A stretch of 64,000 nt of DNA from Phycisphaerales bacterium Planc_01 (GTDB taxonomy: Bacteria > Planctomycetota > Phycisphaerae > Sedimentisphaerales > Anaerobacaceae): positions 24,548 through 88,547 of the forward strand of contig LVBB01000158.1 of NCBI GenBank assembly GCA_001603075.1, given 5' to 3'. The position numbers and the translations under genes are program-made. Below the pieces are notes generated by a model. That model searched no databases. It worked only from the letters and a program-made list of their open reading frames with translations, and was not told the DNA's origin. Each line of letters starts with the position of its first letter. Position 1 is the stretch's first letter. Positions 8,875-17,540 of this stretch are shown in pieces.

Positions 8875-10407
8875 ATGATACACGACTCGCTGACCCGCCG
8901 TGACTTTCTCAAGGCCACAGGCTGCTTCGCGGCCATGGGTTTCCTACCTGGATGTCGCCATCTGGCTGCTACTACACCCAAGTCGAATCGCCCGAATATC
9001 GTGGTCATCCTCGCCGACGATCTGGGGTATGGCGATCCAGGCTGCTATAACGTACAGTCGAAGATCCCGACGCCGCATATGGATCGGCTGGCGGCCGAAG
9101 GGATTCGCTTCACCGATGCGCACTCGCCGTCGGCGGTCTGCACGCCCACGCGATACGGTCTTCTGACCGGCCGCTACTGCTGGCGGTCGAGCCTCAAGAG
9201 CGGCGTGCTGTGGGGCTACAGCAAACCGCTGATCGAGACCGACCGGCTCACACTCGCCTCGATGCTCAAACGGCACGGCTACCGCACCGGCTGCGTCGGC
9301 AAGTGGCACCTGGGTCTCGGCTGGGTCACGAGCGACCGCGAGACAGCCACAGCCGACAACGTCGATTGGAACCGGCCGGTGACGCACGGGCCGCAATCGC
9401 TTGGATTCGACTACAGCTACATCATCCCGGCCTCGCTCGATATGGACCCCTACTGCTGGCTGGAGAATGGCCGGGTCGTCGAGGCGCCGACCGACCACAC
9501 CCCCGCCAGCCAGCGCCGCTGGGACGGGGGCGGCGGCTACTGGCGAGCCGGACCGATCGCCCCTTCGTTCGATTTCACGGACGTCCTTCCCACCATCACA
9601 AGCAAGGCCGTCGACTTCGTGAAGCGACAGGACAAAGACAGCCCGTTTTTCCTCTACGTCCCGCTGACGGCGCCGCACACGCCCTGGATGCCCACAGACG
9701 AGTTTCGCCGCACCACCGAGGTCGATTGGTACGGTGACTTCGTCGCGCAGACGGACGCCTCCATAGGACGGATCGTCAAGGCGCTGGACGACGCCGGCTT
9801 GCGCGACGAAACATTGGTGGTCGTCACATCTGACAATGGCTCGCATTGGCCTGTCGCACAGATCAAGAGGTTCGGCCATCGCGCCAACGGCGATTGGCGG
9901 GGGCAGAAGGCGGACATCCACGAGGGAGGTCATCGGGTCCCGTTCGTGTGCCGCTGGCCGGGACGCGTCGAGCCCGGCTCGCGCAGCGAGCAGACGATCT
10001 GCCTGACCGACCTGATGGCAACCTTCGCGGCTATTGTGGGCGATACGTTGCCTTCCGACGCCGGGCCCGACAGCTACAACATCCTGCCGGCCGTGCTGCG
10101 CCCGAACTTGGCCGAGCCGATCCGCGAGGCCATCGTCCATCATTCCCTGCACGGCACGTTCGCCATCCGCCAGGGTCCGTGGAAGCTGATCGACGGCCTC
10201 GGCTCGGGCGGCTTCACCGCCCCGCAGAAGATCGAGCCCGAGCCGGGCGAACCCGCCGGACAGCTCTACAACCTCGACGACGATCCCGCCGAGCAGAACA
10301 ACCTCTGGTCGCAACGGCCCGAGATCGTGACACGCCTGACCGCTCTGCTCGAACGCTACAGGCAGCAGGGCCACAGCCGACCCACAACTCCGGATGTACG
10401 CACATGA
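8875..10407 (+). CDS. Tat-exported sulfatase (formylglycine-dependent)
   Basis: 510 residues preceded by AAGGAG. The N-terminus carries a twin-arginine type signal (LTRRDFLKATGCFAAMGFLPGC) that ends in a possible lipobox cysteine. NIVVILADDLGYGD gives the metal-binding Asp pair (about residues 48-49). C-T-P-T-R at residues 89-93 is the type I formylglycine motif; Cys89 must be converted by a sulfatase-maturing enzyme, not encoded here. GKWHLG and the later TSDNGSH motif complete the arylsulfatase family pattern. Its stop overlaps the start of the next sulfatase by 4 bases, so the two are co-translated. Predicted to remove sulfate esters from polysaccharides in the periplasm or at the cell surface. 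Confidence 0.93.
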   Translation: MIHDSLTRRDFLKATGCFAAMGFLPGCRHLAATTPKSNRPNIVVILADDLGYGDPGCYNVQSKIPTPHMDRLAAEGIRFTDAHSPSAVCTPTRYGLLTGRYCWRSSLKSGVLWGYSKPLIETDRLTLASMLKRHGYRTGCVGKWHLGLGWVTSDRETATADNVDWNRPVTHGPQSLGFDYSYIIPASLDMDPYCWLENGRVVEAPTDHTPASQRRWDGGGGYWRAGPIAPSFDFTDVLPTITSKAVDFVKRQDKDSPFFLYVPLTAPHTPWMPTDEFRRTTEVDWYGDFVAQTDASIGRIVKALDDAGLRDETLVVVTSDNGSHWPVAQIKRFGHRANGDWRGQKADIHEGGHRVPFVCRWPGRVEPGSRSEQTICLTDLMATFAAIVGDTLPSDAGPDSYNILPAVLRPNLAEPIREAIVHHSLHGTFAIRQGPWKLIDGLGSGGFTAPQKIEPEPGEPAGQLYNLDDDPAEQNNLWSQRPEIVTRLTALLERYRQQGHSRPTTPDVRT

Positions 10408-11837
10408 ACCGACGTGACTTCATCAAGACGATTGGCCTGGCCTGCGCGGGCTTGACCGTACCGGCCCATCGGTCCGCCTGCGGCGGACTGGCCAACACGG
10501 GCAACGCGTCCGGGCGGCGGCGACCCAACTTCATCGTCATTTTCTGTGACGATCTGGGCTATGGCGACCTGGGGTGTTTCGGCCATCCGACGATTCGCAC
10601 GCCCCATCTGGATCGCATGGCGACGGAGGGCCAGAGGTGGACGAATTTCTGCGTTGGTGCGTCGGTCTGCACGCCCAGTCGGGCGGCTCTGTTGACCGGC
10701 CGCCTGCCGATCCGCAGCGGCATGTGCAGCAACGTGCGGCGCGTGCTGTTCCCCGACTCGGCCGGTGGACTGCCCCAGAGCGAAGTCACCATCGCCCGGG
10801 CGCTCAAGCCGCAGGGCTACGCGACCGCCTGCGTCGGCAAATGGCACCTGGGCCACCTGCCCCAGTACCTGCCCACCAGTCACGGATTCGACTCCTATTT
10901 CGGGATTCCGTACAGCAACGACATGGACCGCGTCGCCGGCGAGGGACGTCAGGCCTTCTGGGACCCGAAGATCGAGTACTGGAATGTGCCTCTGATGCGC
11001 GACGAAGAGATCGTCGAGCGGCCCGCCGACCAGAACACGATCACCAAGCGCTACGCGGACGAGGCCGTGCGATTCATCGAGCAGAAGCGCAACGAGCCGT
11101 TCTTCCTCTACCTGGCCCATAGCCTTCCGCACGTGCCGCTGTTCACTTCGGATGAGTTCCGTGGCACGAGCCGTCGCGGCCTGTACGGCGACGTGATCGA
11201 GGAGATCGACGCGGGCGTCGGCCGGATTCTCGACACGCTCAAGAAGCACAACCTGGCCGAGAACACGTTCGTCGTCTTCACCTCCGACAACGGCCCCTGG
11301 CTGACGTACAACGAGCACGGCGGCTCGGCCGGCCTGCTGCGCGAGGGCAAAGGCTGCACGTACGAAGGCGGGATGCGCGAGCCGACGATCTGCTGGTGGC
11401 CGGGGAGGATCAAGCCCGGCGTGGTTCTCGATATGGGTGCGACGATGGACCTCTACACGACGATCCTCAAGCTGGCGGGCGGTAACACCCCGTCCGACCG
11501 TGTCGTCGATGGTCTCGACCTTACGCCCGCCCTGTTCGGAACCGGTCCCAGCCCCCGCCGGACGATGTTCTATTATCGCGGGACCGAGTTGTACGCTGTA
11601 CGCAAGGGCCCCTACAAAGCCCATTTCATCACGCAGTCGGCCTACGGAAGCGACAAGCCGGTCCGGCACGATCCGCCCGTGCTCTACCATCTCGAACACG
11701 ACCCGTCCGAGAAGTACGACGTCACCAAAGACCACCCCGACATCATCGCCGACCTCCTCAAAGAGGTCGAGAAACATCGCGCCACCCTGACGCCCGCCGA
11801 AGACCAGCTCGCCAAACGCATCCAGAAGGAAGGGTAA
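10404..11837 (+). CDS. Second Tat-exported sulfatase
   Basis: 477 residues. The ATG at 10404 overlaps the previous stop (ATGA), so the longer open frame upstream is not used. It starts MNRRDFIKTIGLACAGLTV (twin-arginine signal), followed by NFIVIFCDDLGYGDLGCFG (metal ligands, Asp49-Asp50), C-T-P-S-R at residues 89-93 (formylglycine motif), GKWHLGHLPQYLPTSHGFDSYFGIPYSNDMD and TSDNGPW. The GFD-YFG-PYSNDM pattern matches arylsulfatase A / N-acetylgalactosamine-6-sulfatase-like members. Different sulfatases in tandem usually attack different linkages of the same glycan. Substrate unknown. Confidence 0.93.
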   Translation: MNRRDFIKTIGLACAGLTVPAHRSACGGLANTGNASGRRRPNFIVIFCDDLGYGDLGCFGHPTIRTPHLDRMATEGQRWTNFCVGASVCTPSRAALLTGRLPIRSGMCSNVRRVLFPDSAGGLPQSEVTIARALKPQGYATACVGKWHLGHLPQYLPTSHGFDSYFGIPYSNDMDRVAGEGRQAFWDPKIEYWNVPLMRDEEIVERPADQNTITKRYADEAVRFIEQKRNEPFFLYLAHSLPHVPLFTSDEFRGTSRRGLYGDVIEEIDAGVGRILDTLKKHNLAENTFVVFTSDNGPWLTYNEHGGSAGLLREGKGCTYEGGMREPTICWWPGRIKPGVVLDMGATMDLYTTILKLAGGNTPSDRVVDGLDLTPALFGTGPSPRRTMFYYRGTELYAVRKGPYKAHFITQSAYGSDKPVRHDPPVLYHLEHDPSEKYDVTKDHPDIIADLLKEVEKHRATLTPAEDQLAKRIQKEG

Positions 11838-11910
11838 GCCGGTATCTCGTATCTCGTGTTTCGTATCTCGTATAGCGTCACGCGGGGACGCACAACTTAC
11901 GAAACACTGT
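11838..11910. repeat. Foldback element of TATCTCG/TTTCGTA units
   Basis: The short gap after the second sulfatase is filled by degenerate repeats GTATCTCGTATCTCGTGTTTCGTATCTCGTAT (split here as about 9-nt units). GTGTTTCGTA at 11856-11865 pairs perfectly with TACGAAACAC at 11898-11907. It sits between two convergent genes and may act as a bidirectional transcription stop. Confidence 0.55.
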
Positions 11911-11919
11911 CCTGCCAAG

Positions 11920-13623
11920 TCACACCTGTGATTCGACGACCGAGAGCACGGCAGCGACAAGCGTGTCCGCATCCGTCAGCCCGACGAACCGCTCGACCAC
12001 CAGTCCATCGCGGAACAGGATCAGCGTCGGGACGCCGGTGATGTCGTACCGCTGCATGATGTCCCTCGCTTCATCCACGTCGAGCTTGGCCACGCGGGCC
12101 TGGCCTCCAAGACGCTCGGCCACCTCGTCGAGGATGGGCGTCTGCATGTCACAGAATGAACACCACGTCGCATAGAAATCGACGAGAACCACACCCTCGG
12201 CAATCTGCGCATCGAAATCCGGCGCAGTCAGTTCGATAACCGTCCCCGCTTCGCTGGCCTCCCTTTCCCACCACAGCCTCGGATAATCTTCGCCCTCGTC
12301 GATCCACCAAATCTCCTCCGTCCCGTTCTCCGTCTCCCCCACGAAGTCCCACCCAGCTTCGAGGAAGGTGCTGGCTGTCTGCATCTCCGTGGTGCTTAAG
12401 CCCTGGCCGCCATCGCTGGAGGTATGGCCTGAGGTGTCGATGTCCCAGAAAGAGGCGGTGACTTCCCCGAAGTCATGCAGCCCGACAAGCCCCCCTGTCG
12501 GCTGACCATCGGCTGAGACACGGCAACTGCTGTAGCAGTGAGTTATGGTGCCATAGTCGTTTGCCCCTCTGTTTCGACAACCGTTTTGTCCGGCCAGCCC
12601 GCCGACATGCCCACTGCCCGTGACGTGGCCCCCTGCATAGCAATTGGTGAGACTGCCGAAGTTCACACCCGCGAGGCCGCCGACGTAGTCAGATCCCCGG
12701 ACCGTAGCCATGCTGTAACTCACAGTGATCTGGCTCCGTCTGGGCTGCAACCCGACAACGCCGCCAACGAGCGCGGTTCCGGTGACCACGCCCGTGCTAT
12801 AGCTCGCCGTGATGCTGCCGTCTCCCACCGCCGTGGTGCCGCCACCCAGCAGCGCGCCGACGTGAGTGCCGGTTCCGTTGACATCCACAGCCACCAAGCC
12901 CAGACGGGAGATGCTCACCCCGGTTTCTATCGCCCCGAAAAGACCAAGGTGGCTCACGCCTACGATCGTCAGGTTCGAGATCGTGTGGTCGTCGCCGTCG
13001 AAGACACCGACAAACGCCGTACCCTGAAACCCCGGCTCAACGTCGTTCGTATCCGAGGCAATCACAGCCCTGTCGAACACCTTCCGGCCGGGGAGGTTGG
13101 GGTCGAGGTCGATGTCGGCGGTGAGGATAAAGTGCTTGTCGTAGTCTTCGGGTGTCTCGCCCAAGGCAATCAGATCGGCGGCGGTGGCAATCTGGTACGG
13201 GTCGTCGGCCGTACCGCTGCCGCCGGCGTACTTGCAGGGGACGGTGTCCCACAGCCAGGCGTTCATGCCGCCATTCATGTCGTAGACCTCCGGAAAGCCC
13301 TTCGCGTCGAGGAAGTTGGCGGCCACGCTGCTACGCCCCCCACTGCGGCAGACCACCAGGATCGGACGGTCCATCGGCAGTTCCGCATAGCGGGCCTGGA
13401 GCACGCCCGACGTGAGCGGATAGTTCAACGCCCCCGGAATGTGCCCCCGCGCGTCGCAAAATTCAGACGGTTCCCGCACATCCACGACGACAAGACCGGC
13501 CGTAGAGGCAATGAGGTCCCGCGCCTGTTCGACGGTCAGGTCGGTATGCGCCAAGACGCGGGCGTCAGAGATGAGCACAACCACACCCGCCAGCAACAGC
13601 GACATTCTGAGATGTGCTTTCAT
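11920..13623 (-). CDS. Secreted rhodanese - GLUG repeat - thioredoxin fusion
   Basis: 567 residues from the ATG at 13623 preceded by GAGGAGGA. Signal peptide at residues 1-26 (MSLLLAGVVVLISDARVLAH). Rhodanese domain about 28-125 with the full active-site loop C92-R-S-G-G-R. Residues about 132-445 hold GLUG-type repeats (YVGGLAGVN, HVGGLAGQN, PTGGLVGLH) typical of adhesin-like beta-solenoids. A thioredoxin domain occupies about 460-567 with W487-C-S-F-C and the cis-proline loop G-V-P-T. All catalytic residues are present. An extracytoplasmic sulfurtransferase joined to a dithiol oxidoreductase through an adhesive repeat region is an unusual architecture; the natural substrate is unknown. Confidence 0.88.
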   Translation of the reverse strand: MKAHLRMSLLLAGVVVLISDARVLAHTDLTVEQARDLIASTAGLVVVDVREPSEFCDARGHIPGALNYPLTSGVLQARYAELPMDRPILVVCRSGGRSSVAANFLDAKGFPEVYDMNGGMNAWLWDTVPCKYAGGSGTADDPYQIATAADLIALGETPEDYDKHFILTADIDLDPNLPGRKVFDRAVIASDTNDVEPGFQGTAFVGVFDGDDHTISNLTIVGVSHLGLFGAIETGVSISRLGLVAVDVNGTGTHVGALLGGGTTAVGDGSITASYSTGVVTGTALVGGVVGLQPRRSQITVSYSMATVRGSDYVGGLAGVNFGSLTNCYAGGHVTGSGHVGGLAGQNGCRNRGANDYGTITHCYSSCRVSADGQPTGGLVGLHDFGEVTASFWDIDTSGHTSSDGGQGLSTTEMQTASTFLEAGWDFVGETENGTEEIWWIDEGEDYPRLWWEREASEAGTVIELTAPDFDAQIAEGVVLVDFYATWCSFCDMQTPILDEVAERLGGQARVAKLDVDEARDIMQRYDITGVPTLILFRDGLVVERFVGLTDADTLVAAVLSVVESQV

Positions 13624-13715
13624 GGATGGTGTCCTCCTCAAAGACAGGCTCGGCCAAACCACAGCCAGTGCCGGACGACGGAGAGACGACAACAACGCCT
13701 TCGCCTTCCACATCC

Positions 13716-13744
13716 ATTGTACACTATCGGCCCGGCTCGGGCAA
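13716..13744 (-). promoter_or_regulatory. Putative promoter of the rhodanese-thioredoxin gene
   Basis: On the minus strand TTGCCC (13744-13739), a 17-base spacer and TACAAT (13721-13716). Transcription would start about 85 nt before the ATG. The same gap must also hold the promoter of smpB, which is not obvious. Confidence 0.5.
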
Positions 13745-13823
13745 GGACGGACGACAGGCGTTCGCGAGCAGACAGGCCTCAAGGCCACCGGCATGCGGGT
13801 TGCCAAGGCCGGCGGCGGGCGGT

Positions 13824-14318
13824 ATGATGGCTCGGATGTCGAAGAAGGGCAAAACAGGGTTTGACAATCCGGCGGCGTTCAACAAGAAGGCGTACCGCGA
13901 TTTTGAGCTGGTCGAGAAGTTCGAGGCCGGGCTGGCGCTGTGCGGCAGCGAGGTCAAGTCGCTGCGCGGTGCAGCGGCCGACCTGAGCGGGTCGTATGCC
14001 CGCCTGGAGAAGGGCGAATGCTGGCTCGTCGGGGCCAAGATCGCACCGTATGCGATGGCCCGCGACGGCGGCCACGACCCGACGCGAAAGCGCAAGGTGC
14101 TGCTGCACAAGGCCGAACTGCACCGGATCTCGGTCAAGCTCGAACAGCGCGGCTTCACGCTGGTCCCTCTTCGCATGTACTTCAGCAGCAGGGGGCTGGC
14201 GAAGGTAGAACTGGCGCTGGCCCAGGGCAAACGGCAGTACGACAAGCGGGCGACCATCGCCGAGCGCAGCCAGAAGCGCGACCTCGATCGCGACATGAAG
14301 AAGTATCGAAGACGATAA
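13824..14318 (+). CDS. smpB: SsrA-binding protein SmpB
   Basis: Up to 164 residues; in-frame ATGs at 13824, 13827 and 13836 are all possible and the last gives MSKKGKTGFDN, closest to typical family starts. Family motifs are clear: NKKAYRDFELVEKFEAGLALCGSEVKSLR, DLSGSYARL, H-D-P-T-R-x-R-K-V-L-L-H-K and the basic C-terminal tail K-R-x-x-D-K-R-A-T-I-A-E-R. SmpB binds tmRNA and stalled ribosomes in trans-translation. The tmRNA gene was not found in the window. Confidence 0.96.
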   Translation: MMARMSKKGKTGFDNPAAFNKKAYRDFELVEKFEAGLALCGSEVKSLRGAAADLSGSYARLEKGECWLVGAKIAPYAMARDGGHDPTRKRKVLLHKAELHRISVKLEQRGFTLVPLRMYFSSRGLAKVELALAQGKRQYDKRATIAERSQKRDLDRDMKKYRRR

Positions 14319-14325
14319 TCGCAGG

Positions 14326-14353
14326 GGCACCCCCTGTGGTCGCCCGAGTTCAA
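14326..14353. repeat. Possible diverged copy of the dispersed palindrome
   Basis: CAGGGGCACCCCCTGTGGTCGCCCG lies just after smpB. It resembles GGGGCGACC...GGTCGCCC with one arm decayed. Weak evidence. Confidence 0.35.
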
Positions 14354-14374
14354 CATTCGAGAAGGACAATCGGC

Positions 14375-14785
14375 ATGGCAGACGAGAAGAAGCTCATCAT
14401 CGACGAGGACTGGAAGAAGCAGGCGCAGAAGGAGAAGGAGGTCCTGGCTGCCAAGGAGAAGCAGGAGAAAGGCAAGGCGGCTGAGGCGGACGAGGCCCCG
14501 AGTCGGTCCGGCCCGTTGCCCGAGGGCGACCTGCTGGCGTTGATCAACATGCTGACGACACAGGCGCTGTTCGCGATGGGCGTGCTGCGGGTCGAGGGCC
14601 ACGACGACAGGGAGCCGGACCTGGAGATGGCGCGGTACAACATCGACATGCTCGAGGTGCTGGAGGCCAAGACCAAGGGCAATCTGACAACCGAGGAGGC
14701 GCAGGTGCTCAAGAACACGCTGAACGAGCTGCGCATGGGTTTCGTCCAGATCGCCGAGTCCGCCGCAGGCGGACCGCAGGCGTAG
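14375..14785 (+). CDS. DUF1844 domain protein
   Basis: 136 residues from the ATG at 14375 behind GAAGGA. The N-terminal 45 residues are charged and low in complexity (Lys/Glu/Ala-rich coil). The rest is the DUF1844 core L-L-A-L-I-N-M-L-T-T-Q-A-L-F-A-M-G-V ... A-R-Y-N-I-D-M-L-E-V-L-E-A-K-T-K-G-N-L-T-T-E-E. The function is unknown. Its stop codon TAG is supplied by the GTAGGGGCGAAT repeat that follows, so the present C-terminus may have been set by insertion of that element. Confidence 0.85.
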   Translation: MADEKKLIIDEDWKKQAQKEKEVLAAKEKQEKGKAAEADEAPSRSGPLPEGDLLALINMLTTQALFAMGVLRVEGHDDREPDLEMARYNIDMLEVLEAKTKGNLTTEEAQVLKNTLNELRMGFVQIAESAAGGPQA

Positions 14786-14805
14786 GGGCGAATCATCATT
14801 CGCCC
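14786..14805. repeat. GGGCGAAT palindrome, intergenic copy
   Basis: GGGCGAATCATCATTCGCCC with flanks GTAG and TTAC; identical in its 20 bases to the copy at 3922. It abuts the DUF1844 stop and precedes trpC. Confidence 0.85.
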
Positions 14806-14833
14806 TTACCGTCACAAACGGGACACGACTGCA

Positions 14834-15637
14834 TTGGCCAACATCTTAGACCAGATCGTTGCGGACAAGCGCCGGGAGGTGCGGGACAGACAGACCCAGG
14901 TCAGTCTGGACCAGCTCAAGACGCGGATCGTCGGCCTTCCGAGGTGCCGGAACTTCTACAAGGCGGTCACCAAACCGAACCGGCGCGGGCTCAACGTGAT
15001 CGCCGAGGTCAAGAAGGCCTCGCCGTCGGCCGGACTGATTCGCGCCGATTTCGATCCCGTGGCGATCGCTCGCACGTACGAGCGGTGCGGCGCCGATGCA
15101 ATCAGCGTCCTGACCGACGAGAAGTACTTTCAGGGCAAGCTGGAATACGTCGAGCAGGTCAAACAGGCGGTCGAGGTGCCGGTGTTGCGGAAGGACTTCA
15201 TCGTCGATCTCTGGCAGGTGTACGAGTCGCGTGCCGCCGGGGCCGACGCCATCCTGCTGATTGCCGACGCCCTGCCGCCGGGCGAGTTGATGGACCTGAT
15301 GATTGCGGCGACGGAACTGACGCTGACCATTCTCGTCGAGGTCCACCAGGCCGATGCACTGCTGAGCGTCCGGAGCCTGATCGGCTTCCCCGAACACGGC
15401 TACAGTGTGCTCGGCATCAACAACCGCGACCTGACGACCATGACCGTCGATCTCAACACGACCAGCCGGCTCAAGGGGATGCTCGACGACGATATGCCCG
15501 TCGTTGCCGAAAGCGGCGTGCGGACGCGAGGCGACGTCGAGAGACTCATCGGCGTCGGCGTTCGGGCCGTCCTGATCGGCCAGACCCTCTGCGAGCATTC
15601 CGACATCGCTGAGAAGTTCGCCGAGCTGTTCGACTGA
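14834..15637 (+). CDS. trpC: Indole-3-glycerol phosphate synthase
   Basis: 267 residues from a TTG start at 14834, 10 bases after GGGA. TIM-barrel family motifs: VIAEVKKASPSAGLI (Glu and Lys of the catalytic site), FQGKLEYV, VLRKDFIVD (general acid Lys), A-D-A-I-L-L-I, LGINNRDL and VAESGV. The enzyme converts 1-(o-carboxyphenylamino)-1-deoxyribulose 5-phosphate to indole-3-glycerol phosphate in tryptophan synthesis. No other trp genes are near, so the pathway is dispersed. Confidence 0.95.
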   Translation: MANILDQIVADKRREVRDRQTQVSLDQLKTRIVGLPRCRNFYKAVTKPNRRGLNVIAEVKKASPSAGLIRADFDPVAIARTYERCGADAISVLTDEKYFQGKLEYVEQVKQAVEVPVLRKDFIVDLWQVYESRAAGADAILLIADALPPGELMDLMIAATELTLTILVEVHQADALLSVRSLIGFPEHGYSVLGINNRDLTTMTVDLNTTSRLKGMLDDDMPVVAESGVRTRGDVERLIGVGVRAVLIGQTLCEHSDIAEKFAELFD

Positions 15638-15671
15638 TCGCCGCGCGGGATGGCAACCGGCAGAGGCGGGT

Positions 15672-16202
15672 TCAGAAGATGACCAGGCCGACGAGCCCGG
15701 CGGCGACAATGACGATCAGAGGGTGGATTCGACGATCGAATACCACCAATGTCAGAAATGCCGCCACGGCGATCCCCAACTCCGGTGCTCCCGAGACAAC
15801 ACCTCGCCCATAGGACCAGACCGCGAAGAGAAGCAGACTCAGAACGCCCGTGTGCATCCCGGTGCGAAAACGCGCGAGGGATTCGCTCGAACGGACGCGG
15901 CGGACAATATGCGACAATATGAAGAGGATCGTGATGGAAGGCAGAACGACGGCTGTTGTGGCCACAACGGCTCCTGCGATCCCTGCGACGCGGTATCCGA
16001 CGAAGGTGGCGGCGTTGATGGCGATCGGGCCGGGTGTCATCTGCGCGATCGCCACGATCTTGCCCATCTCCTGTTGGGACAGCCAGTCGTGCTTCTCAGC
16101 CACCTCATGCTGGATCAGAGGGACCGTCACCAGACCTCCCCCGTACGCGCCGATTCCGATGAGGCAGAAGCTCACAAACAGCGACGACAGCGTTTGGTTC
16201 AT
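15672..16202 (-). CDS. Chromate transporter family protein, second half (CHR short form)
   Basis: 176 residues. The start at 16202 overlaps the stop of the partner gene (ATGA). It begins MNQTLSSLFVSFCLIGIGAYGGGLVTVPLIQHEV, with the CHR signature F-x-x-G-x-x-A-Y-G-G and the A-Q-M-T-P-G-P-I-A-I-N-A-A-T-F-V-G-Y motif, followed by four to five hydrophobic segments. Short CHR proteins act as pairs. CHR members move chromate and, by chemical similarity, possibly sulfate. The divergent sulfur genes favour a sulfur-related role; this is inference. Confidence 0.88.
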   Translation of the reverse strand: MNQTLSSLFVSFCLIGIGAYGGGLVTVPLIQHEVAEKHDWLSQQEMGKIVAIAQMTPGPIAINAATFVGYRVAGIAGAVVATTAVVLPSITILFILSHIVRRVRSSESLARFRTGMHTGVLSLLLFAVWSYGRGVVSGAPELGIAVAAFLTLVVFDRRIHPLIVIVAAGLVGLVIF

Positions 16203-16849
16203 GCGTCTCCTTCCTGCGTTTCGCTCGTGGTCTGTCCCCGCGAGCGGAGTGTACTGCCCTGCGATTCCCCGCTGCCGTTGCTGTCCGACGGTCCGTTCGG
16301 CTCCTGAAGGAAGTAGCTCAGTCCGGCGGCAGCGACCACAGCCCAGATCGGGTGAAGACCCAACAGCACGACCGTCAGACCGACGGCACAGGCCAGGCCG
16401 GTGCGCCAGTTCCGCCGCACCCTGCGGGCGAACGTGTACGTGGCGAAAGCGATCTGTCCGCTGACGGCAACGGCACACCCTTTGAGAAACACCGCCACCG
16501 TCGGATGATCGAAATGGGGCAATGCAGACCACACGATCAGGAGGATCACGAAGAACGACGGACAGATCGTCCCCAGAACGGCGGCGCCTGCCCCCGGAAG
16601 CCCACGGAAACGCTGCCCCTGGAGGAAGGCGAGATTCACCGCGATCACTCCCGGAACAGCGGTCGCCGTGGCCATGGCCGAGACGAAGTCGTCCTCGCCC
16701 AGCCAACGACGCTTGAGAACGAGCTCATATCGCATCACGGCCGCCATCGCCACGCCGCCTCCAAAGGTCAGCAGCCCGATGCGAAAGAACGTCCAGAAGA
16801 GACTGGCCAACGAAATCCGCTGTGCCCCGGTACACATCACAAACTCCAA
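16199..16849 (-). CDS. Chromate transporter family protein, first half (CHR short form)
   Basis: 216 residues starting MEFVMCTGAQRISLASLFWTFFRIGLLTFGGGVAMAAVM. It contains the CHR signature F-R-I-G-L-L-T-F-G-G-G and the matching A-T-A-V-P-G-V-I-A-V-N motif, several transmembrane segments, and a hydrophilic C-terminal tail of about 30 residues. Its stop overlaps the start of the second half by 4 bases, so both subunits are co-translated. The gene faces away from the Rrf2 regulator across a 219-bp gap holding the regulator's operator-like site. Confidence 0.88.
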   Translation of the reverse strand: MEFVMCTGAQRISLASLFWTFFRIGLLTFGGGVAMAAVMRYELVLKRRWLGEDDFVSAMATATAVPGVIAVNLAFLQGQRFRGLPGAGAAVLGTICPSFFVILLIVWSALPHFDHPTVAVFLKGCAVAVSGQIAFATYTFARRVRRNWRTGLACAVGLTVVLLGLHPIWAVVAAAGLSYFLQEPNGPSDSNGSGESQGSTLRSRGQTTSETQEGDA

Positions 16850-16987
16850 GCCTGCCCGGATGACCAGGCCAATGCGCCGTCCTGGCCCTGTGTTCTCCGT
16901 GCAAACGTAACCGATGTATTTCCATGCACTTGCATTCCAGGAGTCTTCCTATCATCAGGAAAGTGCAGCAAATTTGCAAGAAATCTC

Positions 16988-17041
16988 TTGCACGGGAACA
17001 CAACGTTTCGCTATACTCTTCTATTCCTATTGATATGCTAT
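16988..17041 (+). promoter_or_regulatory. Promoter and operator-like site of the Rrf2 regulator gene
   Basis: TTGCAC (16988-16993), an 18-base spacer and TATACT (17012-17017) form a good sigma70 promoter. Directly at the expected transcription start lies ATTCCTATTGATATGCTAT (17023-17041). The same 19-mer recurs in inverted orientation at 17554-17572 with a single mismatch. The placement suggests autoregulation by the Rrf2 protein. Confidence 0.7.
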
Positions 17042-17068
17042 ATATTTTCAGGTGGGCAGGAAACGAAG

Positions 17069-17521
17069 ATGAAGACGCAGTCGCTGGTTTCGAAGAAGTG
17101 TGAGTATGGGCTGAGAGCCGTCTTCGAACTCGCTCGAAACGCCAACGCAGGCTCTATGAAGATCCAGGAGATTGCGTCCGTTCAGGGAATCCCGTCTCGT
17201 TTTCTGGAGGCCATTCTGGTCGAATTGAAGAACGGCGGCTTTGTCGTTTCCAAGAGAGGCAACAGTGGTGGATACAGCTTGGCGCGCGACGCCCGCGACA
17301 TCCACGTGGGCCAGGTCATTCGCCTGTTTGAGGGCCGTTTGACCAATGCAGAGAGCCGCCGTGGCCCAGCCGCCGACCGTGTGGGCGATGTTGCCTTTTC
17401 GCACCTGTGGAAACGAACGCAGGCGGCCATCTCCGAGATCTACGATCAGACGACGTTACGCGACCTCGTCGAAGAGGAGACTGCATACAGGTGTGCCGAC
17501 GCGATGAATTTCGTGATCTGA
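17069..17521 (+). CDS. Rrf2-family transcriptional regulator, probably of sulfur assimilation
   Basis: 150 residues (MKTQSLVSKKCEYGLRAVFELARN...). The winged HTH (K-I-Q-E-I-A-S-V-Q-G-I-P-S-R-F-L-E-A-I-L-V-E-L-K-N-G-G-F-V-V-S-K-R-G-N-S-G-G-Y-S-L-A-R) is standard Rrf2. Only two cysteines are present (C11 and one near the C-terminus), and the three-Cys cluster ligands of IscR are missing. It therefore resembles CymR-like members that sense sulfur status by protein contacts or by other means. Its position directly before DUF2061-cysH-sulfite reductase, and the paired operator sites, support control of this region. Confidence 0.88.
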   Translation: MKTQSLVSKKCEYGLRAVFELARNANAGSMKIQEIASVQGIPSRFLEAILVELKNGGFVVSKRGNSGGYSLARDARDIHVGQVIRLFEGRLTNAESRRGPAADRVGDVAFSHLWKRTQAAISEIYDQTTLRDLVEEETAYRCADAMNFVI

Positions 17522-17540
17522 GGGGACACGAGTGTTTTTT

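Noticed and set aside
10356-11972. 538-codon minus-strand frame over the second sulfatase
   Set aside because: Antisense shadow of a gene with complete sulfatase motifs.
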